The notes under the pieces: generated by a model
What the model was told of the DNA's origin: nothing
Seen by the model: the letters and a program-made list of their open reading frames with translations, nothing else
The model's database searches: none
Program-made: the position numbers and the translations under genes
Part shown: in pieces, positions 52,668 through 59,851 of the stretch
Layout: the number at the start of each line of letters is the position of its first letter
Position numbering within the stretch: the first letter of the stretch is position 1
DNA from: Desulfitobacterium_A sp035539115
GTDB taxonomy: Bacteria; Bacillota; Desulfitobacteriia; Desulfitobacteriales; Desulfitobacteriaceae
Direction: 5' to 3'
Assembly: GCF_035539115.1 (NCBI RefSeq)
Contig: NZ_DATLJA010000022.1
Coordinates: 1 to 64,000, forward strand
Length of the DNA stretch: 64,000 nt

Positions 52668-53443
52668 ACCTTCTGCCCCATTCGGTATTCATGCGTAAAT
52701 TCAGGGTCATAGAGTTTAGATCGTAATCCTTCATGAGGATTGAGAAAATCCCCTACTAAAATCTGAGCCTGTTTCCTGATTCCAGCCTGCTTAACCTTCT
52801 CTTCGATCGTCGCCAGAGTTCCGAAAACTTTCTGTTCATCCTCCCAGCTTGCTCTGTAAACCACTGCTACAGGCGTTTCTGGCGCATAACCCGTCAGCAA
52901 TTCCTGAACTACACGGCCCATATCTTGCACACTCAGGAAAATCGCCATGCTTGCTTGATGCTTAGCGAGTTCAGACAAGCTTTCCCTTTCGGGTACGGGG
53001 GTACGCCCAGCCAAACGCGTCAAAATTACGGTCTGACTAACTTCAGGAAGGGTAAACTCCTTTTTCACCGAGGCTGCTGCTGCGAAAACTGAGCTCACCC
53101 CGGGAATAACGGAGTAAGTAATTCCGCGTTCCTCGAGAGGTTCCATCTGTTCCTGGATCGCTCCGTAAACACTGGGATCCCCCGTGTGCAGCCTAACTAC
53201 GGTTTCCCCTTGTTCTACCCCTTCAACCATTAAGCGGAGGGTATCTTCCAAGGTTAAACCTGCACTATCATACAATGGAATTCCGTCCCGACAATAGTTC
53301 AGAATCTCCGGATTGACAAGGGAACCCGCATAGATCACCCGATCAGCCGTTTCAAGGATTCTCTTGCCCTTGAGCGTTAGCAGTTCCGGATCGCCGGGGC
53401 CTGCTCCAATGAAAATGACTTGGCCTTTATTATTTTCAACCAT
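52664..53443 (-). CDS. cbiF: cobalt-precorrin-4 C11-methyltransferase
   Basis: About 259 residues from the ATG at 53443, which has GGAGG 8 bases upstream; a TTG five codons earlier is rejected. Tetrapyrrole methylase fold: FIGAGPGDPELLTLKG, RLHTGDPSVYGAIQEQ and VIPGVSSVFAAAAS. It methylates C11 in the anaerobic pathway. Lies 46 bases after cbiL. Confidence 0.95.
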   Translation of the reverse strand: MVENNKGQVIFIGAGPGDPELLTLKGKRILETADRVIYAGSLVNPEILNYCRDGIPLYDSAGLTLEDTLRLMVEGVEQGETVVRLHTGDPSVYGAIQEQMEPLEERGITYSVIPGVSSVFAAAASVKKEFTLPEVSQTVILTRLAGRTPVPERESLSELAKHQASMAIFLSVQDMGRVVQELLTGYAPETPVAVVYRASWEDEQKVFGTLATIEEKVKQAGIRKQAQILVGDFLNPHEGLRSKLYDPEFTHEYRMGQKV

Positions 53444-53489
53444 AACTCTCTCCTCCAATACAGATTCAGTTCATCTCTTCAGCTCACAC

Positions 53490-54179
53490 TTATCTATTGA
53501 TCAGCACTAAGCTCAAATAATCCACTTTCCCCATTTCTTCCTGCTCCGTCAGTTCGCGGATCTCTTCCCCTACTTGCCCGACTCGAGTTGCCAAAACCGC
53601 TCTTCCTCCACTTTCACGAAGGTTCCGAAGAACCTCAGGTAAGTTGCGTGAGACCTTCATCACGACCAGATTCGGGATTTCCGGATATTTATCCACCCCT
53701 TCAATCCCCGGCAAGACAAGAAGCGGTTCATCGCCGGTAGCTAGGGGCTGATTCACCTTAGCCGCTGCAGCAGCCATAGCCATGATTCCCGGAACGGTTT
53801 CAATTTGTCCCGGGGTAAGCTCTTTTTTCAATAGGTTTAAAAGATAGGTATATGTACTATAGAGAGAGGGATCTCCCAAGGTTAAAAAAGCTACGGATTT
53901 TCCAGTATGCAGAACATCTAGAATCTGTGTGGCTGCATTTTGCCAAGCCGCCTGGAGAACCTCTTCATCAGACGTCATTGGCATTTCCAATTCCATCAAC
54001 CGAATATTCAGAGGGCAGTGAACTTTTGCAATCTCCCAAGCCACACTTTCTCGATCCATTCGGGATTTCGGCACGGCAACACTATCAACATGTTTAAGCA
54101 CCTCAACCGCTTTTAAAGTGATGAGTTGAGGATCCCCCGGTCCAACTCCAATTCCATAAAACTTTCCTTTTATTGTCAT
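53490..54179 (-). CDS. cbiL: precorrin-2 / cobalt-factor II C20-methyltransferase
   Basis: A 229-residue tetrapyrrole methylase: YGIGVGPGDPQLITLKAVEV, FLTLGDPSLYSTYTYLL and TVPGIMAMAAAAAK. It adds the C20 methyl later lost on ring contraction. AAGGAGAGAAAA lies upstream of the ATG. It is the first gene after foldback repeat B and element C, which separate it from cbiET by nearly 500 bases. Confidence 0.95.
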   Translation of the reverse strand: MTIKGKFYGIGVGPGDPQLITLKAVEVLKHVDSVAVPKSRMDRESVAWEIAKVHCPLNIRLMELEMPMTSDEEVLQAAWQNAATQILDVLHTGKSVAFLTLGDPSLYSTYTYLLNLLKKELTPGQIETVPGIMAMAAAAAKVNQPLATGDEPLLVLPGIEGVDKYPEIPNLVVMKVSRNLPEVLRNLRESGGRAVLATRVGQVGEEIRELTEQEEMGKVDYLSLVLINR

Positions 54180-54204
54180 GCGTTTTCTCTCCTTCTGCTG
54201 TGGG

Positions 54205-54437
54205 ATTTTGCAAGCGGAGTTACGTTACAGACGCTCGAACTGACGCTCGCAGACCAAGCTAAGGCATAACTGCTAAATTAAAGCTGCGGGATACCCTCCA
54301 AATTCGCCATCCTTGGCTCACTGTCGGCGAGTCACGTCGTGTGACTCGTCCCGCTTAAGTAAGCGCAGTTTTGACCAAGCTTGGTTTCTGCTCGACATAT
54401 AGTCCTCGCTTACTGTAATCGTAACTCGCTTCGAAGC
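54205..54437 (+). repeat. foldback repeat, copy B
   Basis: About 233 bases between cbiL and cbiET, an inverted copy of the unit at 48719-49008 without its central insertion. The two ends are imperfect inverted repeats and a central GAGTCAC/GTGACTC hairpin marks the axis, so the sequence can form one long hairpin. Being inside a transcribed operon, it would appear in the mRNA as a large structured spacer. Confidence 0.8.
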
Positions 54438-54462
54438 ATTACTTGGGTAAGGATCCGGAATT

Positions 54463-54666
54463 GTAGCTTTTCGCGTACGAGTGAACGATTTCTTCGGAGG
54501 GGCGTTGAGACGAACGAAGCTTCCGTAGGACAGCGTCGCCGAGGGCTTGGCCATGGAGGGCCTGATGTCGCGGGCGCATGGACGCGCAGGAGCGACGCAC
54601 TTGCAGTAAGCAGAAGGGTTGGCAGAGCTGCCTCGGAAGCGAGTGAACGGATGCGCGAAAAGCTAC
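54463..54666. repeat. 204-bp element with 13-bp terminal inverted repeats
   Basis: GTAGCTTTTCGCG (54463-54475) and its exact complement CGCGAAAAGCTAC (54654-54666) bound a GC-rich, non-coding segment with further internal complementarity (CTTCGGAGG and CCTCGGAAG). It ends 8 bases before the cbiET stop. The size, perfect ends and lack of coding content resemble a MITE. Whether target duplications exist cannot be seen clearly. Confidence 0.65.
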
Positions 54667-54674
54667 GTTTTACT

Positions 54675-55928
54675 CTACTTTTTCCTTGCGCTAATAATGA
54701 ACACAGGGTTCATGGCTTGAGCCATATGGAAATCCTTAATCCCCTTCCAGCGAACAGCCTGGATTGAGATAACATCGATTTCCTCGTAAGCTTGCTCCTT
54801 TAGAAGTTCTAGCCCCCGCCCCACCGTCTCCAGAGTAACCGCAGTTAAAACAAGTCTTCCGCCTGACCGAAGAGGGGCCTTTTCTAAGATTTCTTTGAGT
54901 CGACCGTTACTTCCCCCAATCAGGCACACATCGACTTGTGGGATTCTTTCAAAGGTCTGAGGAGCTGTACCCCTGATGAGTTGCAGGTTAGTAATCCCGA
55001 ATTTTGCTTGGTTTAATAAAATCAGTTCCTGGGCCTCGCTGTCTTCTTCCACTGCAAAAATCAGTCCTCGGCGGGCTAACCGGGCTGCCTCAATACTCAA
55101 GCTGCCTGTCCCTGCCCCCACATCCAAGATTTTATCGGTTTCTCTAATCTTCGCTTTAGCGAGAACCTGAACCCGAATTTCCGCTTTCGTGAGGGGAACC
55201 TTCCCCCGAATAAACTCCTCATCAGGGATTCCCAAGCTCCAATTTTCTGAAACCTGAACTTCCTCCCGAATATCCGCGGATTTATTCTCTGTTAGATTTT
55301 CCTCGTTTTTTACTGAGGATGGATAGAGTATTACGACCGCATGGTTATATGCTTTCTTCTCTTGTGCTAGCGTTTGCACGTCGGTGGTATACCACTCTTC
55401 TTCTGGATAGCTTAATAGATTTCCCACAGATATTTTCAAGCTTAGCCCATGCTCCTTATAATAAGCAGCAATCTCTTGGGGGGTATTTTCCCCTCCCGTC
55501 AGAATCGCTAAAGGTTTCTGAAACGTTAACGGCAATCGGCTCAGCGGCCGACCATGGACGCTGAAAAATTCGGCTTCTTGCCAGGGCATCCCAGCTCGTG
55601 CAAAAGCGAACTGCATTGAACTGATTCCTGGATAGACTATAATTTGCGTCTCCGGAAACTCCCGCTTCAGCATCGGAAGAAAACTATAAAATCCAGGATC
55701 CCCGGACACCAAGACGCCTACCTGCTTTTTCTCAGCTAAAGCTAAACGTATTTTGTGGACACTATCGCTTAATTTACCGGATAAAGTATCGCTTGGTCCA
55801 TTGAAATCTGGAAAAAGTTCGAGCGCGCGTTTTCCTCCAAATAACACTTCGCATGACGCGACAATTTCATCAATAGCAGGTGGTAACCACGCCCTGTTTC
55901 CTGGGCCAATTCCTATAACTTTTATCAT
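54675..55928 (-). CDS. cbiET: precorrin-6Y C5,15-methyltransferase, fused CbiE-CbiT
   Basis: A 417-residue fusion. Residues 1-205 are the CbiE methylase (KVIGIGPGNRAWLPPAIDEI, LVSGDPGFYSFLPML, YPGISSMQFAFARAGMPWQ). Residues about 232-417 are CbiT, a Rossmann methyltransferase with ILDVGAGTGSLSIEAARLA. A linker near 210-230 joins them. The protein methylates C5 and C15 and decarboxylates the C12 acetate. It is the first gene after the cobalamin riboswitch. Confidence 0.95.
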   Translation of the reverse strand: MIKVIGIGPGNRAWLPPAIDEIVASCEVLFGGKRALELFPDFNGPSDTLSGKLSDSVHKIRLALAEKKQVGVLVSGDPGFYSFLPMLKREFPETQIIVYPGISSMQFAFARAGMPWQEAEFFSVHGRPLSRLPLTFQKPLAILTGGENTPQEIAAYYKEHGLSLKISVGNLLSYPEEEWYTTDVQTLAQEKKAYNHAVVILYPSSVKNEENLTENKSADIREEVQVSENWSLGIPDEEFIRGKVPLTKAEIRVQVLAKAKIRETDKILDVGAGTGSLSIEAARLARRGLIFAVEEDSEAQELILLNQAKFGITNLQLIRGTAPQTFERIPQVDVCLIGGSNGRLKEILEKAPLRSGGRLVLTAVTLETVGRGLELLKEQAYEEIDVISIQAVRWKGIKDFHMAQAMNPVFIISARKK

Positions 55929-56040
55929 CCCTCAACCTCCACAGTTCAAAACATCTGCCCGAATTAGATTTCATATATCCTTATTTAAGTATCCTAATTC
56001 AAGTTATTTCCATATTCAAATATTCTAAAGTAATGGAAAA

Positions 56041-56228
56041 TAAAGAAAACCCGGCTTTCGCCGAGCTTGCGAAAGCGAAAACCGCTGGTTGCACTTATGC
56101 TATCTGCCCCAAACTTATACTTTCTGTTAGTATAAAGAAAACTTGGCTTGCGCCAAGCCTCTGGCGCAGGCGGAAGCCTTAGTTGCACTTATGCTATCTG
56201 CCCCAAACTTATACTTTCTGTTAGTATA
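56041..56228 (+). repeat. dispersed structured repeat, tandem copies 3 and 4
   Basis: Two units in direct tandem, 56041-56134 and 56131-56228, both ending CTTATACTTTCTGTTAGTATA. Each lacks the 60-base internal block of copies 1 and 2. The hairpin of copy 3 is GCTTTCGC/GCGAAAGC; that of copy 4 is CTTGCGCC/GGCGCAGG, so bases differ on both sides of the stem yet pairing is kept. They lie between the riboswitch terminator and cbiET. Confidence 0.85.
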
Positions 56229-56256
56229 AAAAAAGATGAGTCTCGACCGACTCATC
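56225..56256 (-). terminator. terminator downstream of cobalamin riboswitch
   Basis: On the minus strand GATGAGTC (56256-56249) pairs with GACTCATC (56242-56235), followed by a run of seven T. It lies about 70 bases after the conserved riboswitch core and is the probable expression platform: with cobalamin bound, transcription would stop before cbiET. Confidence 0.8.
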
Positions 56257-56321
56257 ATAGTTTATGGTTTATGGCTTACGCACAGTAAACACATCACCTA
56301 TCGCTCGTAGGTTGAGTGAAT

Positions 56322-56490
56322 GTTCAAGGCAGGTCTCCTGGCTTCAAGTCTTTGTTCCTTTCCCCTTCCCGGTTTCCCAGTGGGTATATCGAAAGAAACT
56401 CCTTGTTTTACAGTGGCGGGACCGCGTCGGAATCGCACCGACTTCCCTATTCATCCTCCAAAGAGGAACCTTGACTTCTCATATTCATTT
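56322..56490 (-). ncRNA. cobalamin (AdoCbl) riboswitch
   Basis: The minus strand carries the diagnostic segments in order: AGGGAAGTCGGTGCGATTCC near 56450, GCGGTCCCGCCACTGT near 56420, and the B12 box GAAGCCAGGAGACCTGCC at 56345-56328. It is followed by a terminator at 56225-56256. It should repress the downstream cbiET-L-F-G-H-J-X-C-P-B-A-cobO-pduX-cobD genes when adenosylcobalamin is abundant. cbiD lies upstream of the riboswitch and so escapes this control unless transcribed differently. Confidence 0.95.
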
Positions 56491-56567
56491 AATTCTCGTA
56501 CTGATTAATTCTAGGGCATGCGTAAAAATCCTCTCAATTTATAGAATAAATTGAAGTAATTTTCTGA

Positions 56568-57695
56568 TCAATATTTTGCAGGCCACTTCCATCTTTCCTG
56601 AATCCATTGATGAGCTGCTTTATCCCAACCAATGAAACTTCCATCTAATAAGGTCAGTACCGTACCAACTTTCAACCGACCCTGCACATGGTCCATCGCA
56701 CGCTGGCTCGCCAAAGAAGCAAGCTCATGCATTAAGCTTTGTTCGCCCCAGGAAATGAGTTCCGTTGCTGCTCCCTCAGCCGTCGGAAATTCAGCAATGC
56801 TCTTTAACTGATCCAGTGGAACCCCATGAAGCGCAGCATGAGCCACTAGAATCTCCATTCGCGCATCCGCGACGTGGTTGTGTGTATGAAATATCCCACC
56901 CGCAACTTTTATGAGCTTACCAATGTGTCCCAACAGAATTACGTTTTCGATCTTGCGATAGGCTGCCTCCTCCAGAAGAAACCCTACAAAGTTACTCATT
57001 TGAATGACTGCTTCCGCTGGAATCCTTAATTGCTCGGTTGCTGTTCTAAAACCATAATGACCTGGCGTCAAAATGATCGTCTGATGCCCATAAGCGATGG
57101 CTTGATCTAACTCAGGCAAAATCGAATTCTTAAACGCTTCTTCGGACATGGGCCGCACGATTCCCGTAGTTCCTAAGATTGAGATACCTCTGACGATCCC
57201 CAGCCTTGGATTCAGAGTCTTCTGAGCGATGCGTTCTCCCTCTGGAACTTCGATGACCACTTCGATTTCTTCTTCAGGAAATACTTCGCGAACCGCTTTC
57301 CGAATCATCAGTTGGGGAACCGGATTGATCGCGCTTTCGCCCACGGGCACTTGGAGCCCTTTTTTGGTGACGACACCTACTCCTTTTCCTCCACGGATAT
57401 GGATCACACCTTGATCGGAGAGAACTCTGATGAAAGCCTGGATCTCTAAACCATGGGTCACATCTGGATCATCTCCGGCATCTTTAATTATCCCCGCTTT
57501 GCCCCAGGAGCTCTCCTTTTCCGCCCATTTAAGAGGAAGGTTTAAGCGTTCCCCACTCGGTAGCGGTATTTCAACCGTTAATTTCAGCTGGTCATCTTTT
57601 AACACAAGACAGGCAGCCTTTGTCGCCCCGGCAGCACAGCTTCCTGTAGTATACCCCATTCGCCATTCATGCGAATCCTTTTCTTTATGGCTCAA
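56568..57695 (-). CDS. cbiD: cobalt-precorrin-5B (C1)-methyltransferase
   Basis: A 375-residue CbiD. The family signature GYTTGSCAAGATKAACLVL begins near residue 14, followed by GGKGVGVVTKKGLQVPVGES, ILGTTGIVRPMSEEA and LGHIGKLIKVAGGIFHTHNH. It methylates C1 using SAM. It lies immediately upstream of the riboswitch and is separated from the CoA cluster by strong hairpins, so it probably has its own promoter. Confidence 0.95.
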   Translation of the reverse strand: MSHKEKDSHEWRMGYTTGSCAAGATKAACLVLKDDQLKLTVEIPLPSGERLNLPLKWAEKESSWGKAGIIKDAGDDPDVTHGLEIQAFIRVLSDQGVIHIRGGKGVGVVTKKGLQVPVGESAINPVPQLMIRKAVREVFPEEEIEVVIEVPEGERIAQKTLNPRLGIVRGISILGTTGIVRPMSEEAFKNSILPELDQAIAYGHQTIILTPGHYGFRTATEQLRIPAEAVIQMSNFVGFLLEEAAYRKIENVILLGHIGKLIKVAGGIFHTHNHVADARMEILVAHAALHGVPLDQLKSIAEFPTAEGAATELISWGEQSLMHELASLASQRAMDHVQGRLKVGTVLTLLDGSFIGWDKAAHQWIQERWKWPAKY

Positions 57696-57846
57696 ACTCT
57701 TCCTTCCGCCCTTCCTCTAAGGAATAAGAATATTTAGTGTCCCGCTCCGTTGGTAAACAAAGTCCAATGTTATATGAAGTTAACTAAATAATTTCGGCAG
57801 AGATGCTTTCCCTTCCTTCTAAGTGAAAAACTTCTTATCTTTTTGA

Positions 57847-57887
57847 GTCGGTATAGGGAGGGGCACTTAGCCCCTCCCTATACCGAC
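57847..57887. terminator. perfect 18-bp hairpin between cbiD and the acyl-CoA cluster
   Basis: GTCGGTATAGGGAGGGGC (57847-57864) pairs perfectly with GCCCCTCCCTATACCGAC (57870-57887) around ACTTA. It is GC-rich and very stable. A poly-T tract does not follow directly on the minus strand. It probably insulates cbiD from the upstream cluster. Confidence 0.65.
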
Positions 57888-57960
57888 CACTTTATTATTT
57901 TCTCAATTCAAAGACTTGATACAGTTTGACGGTTGGGGAAGGGCCCGTCATACAAAGACC

Positions 57961-57991
57961 CCTATGATAGATGTTTCATTTCCATCATAGG
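57961..57991 (-). terminator. hairpin after the acyl-CoA cluster
   Basis: CCTATGAT (57961-57968) pairs with ATCATAGG (57984-57991), extended by GACCC/GAGTC-type flanks. It lies about 28 bases past the last gene of the cluster; the tail TCTTTG is weakly T-rich. The rest of the interval 57696-58018 shows no gene. Confidence 0.5.
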
Positions 57992-58018
57992 AGTCAAAAA
58001 AGTTCTTTCTTTTTCCGC

Positions 58019-58555
58019 TCAACGCGTTTCCTTTGTCAGCTCTTTTAATCTTTCATTAGAGCGCGATGCTAATTCAATATAATGAGCGGTTCCTCGCTCA
58101 AGTCTTTTTTGCATGGTTTCATTTACATTGCCCATTATTTTGGCAGGTACTCCGACAACCAATGTGTATGGCGGAATCACGCTGTTTTCCGTGACCACTG
58201 CACCTGCCCCGATACAGCACCCCTCACCAATTTTGCTATGATCCAGGATAATTGCTCCCATTCCAACGACCACATGCTCCTCTAAATTTGGCGTATGCAG
58301 AATTGCTCCATGTCCAATATGGCTTCGAGGCCCTAATCGTGCAGTTTCCCCGGGGTATACGTGAATAACACAATTGTCCTGAATGTTGGACTCTGGTCCT
58401 ATAATAATCTTTCCCCAATCAGCTCTTATACAGGCCCCTGGGCCTACATAACAGCCTTCACCCAAGATAACGTCGCCAATAATTGTTGCTTCAGGGTGAA
58501 TAAAACTACCCTTTCCGATCAAGGGCTTACATCCTTCAAACTCATAAATCGCCAA
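58019..58555 (-). CDS. gamma-carbonic anhydrase / PaaY-like hexapeptide-repeat protein
   Basis: A 178-residue left-handed beta-helix protein (repeats such as IIGDVILGEGCYVGPGACIR) followed by a C-terminal helix. Three His fit the gamma-class zinc site: one in DNCVIHVYPG and two in HIGHGAILH. Relatives include carbonic anhydrases, CaiE and PaaY, a thioesterase associated with phenylacetyl-CoA catabolism. Being last in an acyl-CoA cluster favours a PaaY-like housekeeping role for stalled CoA thioesters, but this is inference. Confidence 0.85.
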   Translation of the reverse strand: MAIYEFEGCKPLIGKGSFIHPEATIIGDVILGEGCYVGPGACIRADWGKIIIGPESNIQDNCVIHVYPGETARLGPRSHIGHGAILHTPNLEEHVVVGMGAIILDHSKIGEGCCIGAGAVVTENSVIPPYTLVVGVPAKIMGNVNETMQKRLERGTAHYIELASRSNERLKELTKETR

Positions 58556-58578
58556 AGCAACCCTATCCCTTCAATGCT

Positions 58579-59769
58579 TCAATAAAGCGCTTCTATTATA
58601 GTAGCCATGCCCTGCCCACCGCCGATACAAAGCGTTGCTATTCCGTAGCACGCATGACGACGACGCATTTCGTACAGAAGAGTGGTCATTATGCGGGTCC
58701 CAGTGGCCCCGACGGGATGACCCAGAGCAATAGCGCCACCATTAACATTCACTTTGTTTACATCCAAGCCTAATTCGCGAATTACAACGAGAGACTGGGC
58801 TGCAAAGGCCTCATTGAGTTCAATCAGGTCGATATCATCCAGTGTCAAATTGGCTTGTTTCAAAGCCTTGTATACTGCTGGGACAGGACCGATTCCCATG
58901 ATTTGTGGAGGTACGCCCACCACTGCATCGGTAATAATACGGGCCAAAGGCTTAATGGAAAGCTCCCGGGCCTTAGCTTCAGACATGAGAACTACTGCCG
59001 CTGCTGCATCGTTACGACCACAGGAGTTGCCGGCCGTAACGGATCCGTTTTTACGAAAGGGCGATTTTAAAGTCGCTAATTTCTCCAGGCTTGTTTCCCG
59101 TGGCTGTTCGTCTGTATCGAAAATACGTGTTTCCTTACGGGTCTTTACTTCTACAGGCACGATTTCATCCCTAAACTTGCCCTCTGTAAACGCCTTTAAA
59201 TACCGTTGCTGGCTCTGAAAGGCGAAAGCATCCTGGTCTGCCCGAGACACTTCGAACTGTTCAGCAACATTCTCTGCTGTGTCCCCCATCGAGATTGCAC
59301 CATAGATGGATTGAGGTTGGCTGCCTGGTCCTGCTTCCGTTAGGGAATCAACGAGAACTCCATCCCCTGCTCTGTAACCGAAACGCGCATTTTTCATGTA
59401 ATAAGGTGCCCGGCTTAGACTCTCAGTCCCACCTGCAACTATTACGTGAGCCCGCCCTGTCTGAATTTGCTGGGCTCCGTTACTGATGGCTTGCAGGCCT
59501 GAGGCACATTGCCTATGAACTGTGAAGGCAGCCGCCGTCTCAGAGATTCCTGCTAAGAGCGCAGATACCCTGGCAATATTAGAAGCCTCTGTGGTCTGGC
59601 GTGACCAGCCCATAATTACTTCCTCCACTGCTTCAGCGTTCATGCCCGCTCTCCTAATCACTTCTCGAATCACAACAGCACCCAATTCCTGGGGTGGAAT
59701 GTCTTTAAGAGAACCTCCTATTGTCCCAATAGCCGTTCTAGCGGCGCCGACAATGACTACGTCATTCAT
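58579..59769 (-). CDS. acetyl-CoA acetyltransferase (thiolase)
   Basis: About 396 residues from the ATG at 59769 (MNDVVIVGAARTAIGTIGGS), with GAGGTTAAGG just upstream. The nucleophilic Cys lies in VHRQCASGLQAISNGA, the His in NGGAIALGHPVGATG, and the second Cys in ATLCIGGGQGMA. It cleaves a 3-ketoacyl-CoA with CoA (or condenses acetyl-CoA). In this cluster, thiolysis at the end of a beta-oxidation-like route is more likely. Confidence 0.93.
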   Translation of the reverse strand: MNDVVIVGAARTAIGTIGGSLKDIPPQELGAVVIREVIRRAGMNAEAVEEVIMGWSRQTTEASNIARVSALLAGISETAAAFTVHRQCASGLQAISNGAQQIQTGRAHVIVAGGTESLSRAPYYMKNARFGYRAGDGVLVDSLTEAGPGSQPQSIYGAISMGDTAENVAEQFEVSRADQDAFAFQSQQRYLKAFTEGKFRDEIVPVEVKTRKETRIFDTDEQPRETSLEKLATLKSPFRKNGSVTAGNSCGRNDAAAAVVLMSEAKARELSIKPLARIITDAVVGVPPQIMGIGPVPAVYKALKQANLTLDDIDLIELNEAFAAQSLVVIRELGLDVNKVNVNGGAIALGHPVGATGTRIMTTLLYEMRRRHACYGIATLCIGGGQGMATIIEALY

Positions 59770-59851
59770 TTCCTTAACCTCAGCTTTCAATCGGTATTAA
59801 CTTCTACACCGGTTCACAGCGCTGGCCAAAAATACTGCAGGTCCTACCGTT

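Noticed and set aside
54318..54767. Open frames on both strands within foldback repeat B and element C
   Set aside because: They are made of palindromic repeat sequence, have no start signals, and run into the end of cbiET in another frame.
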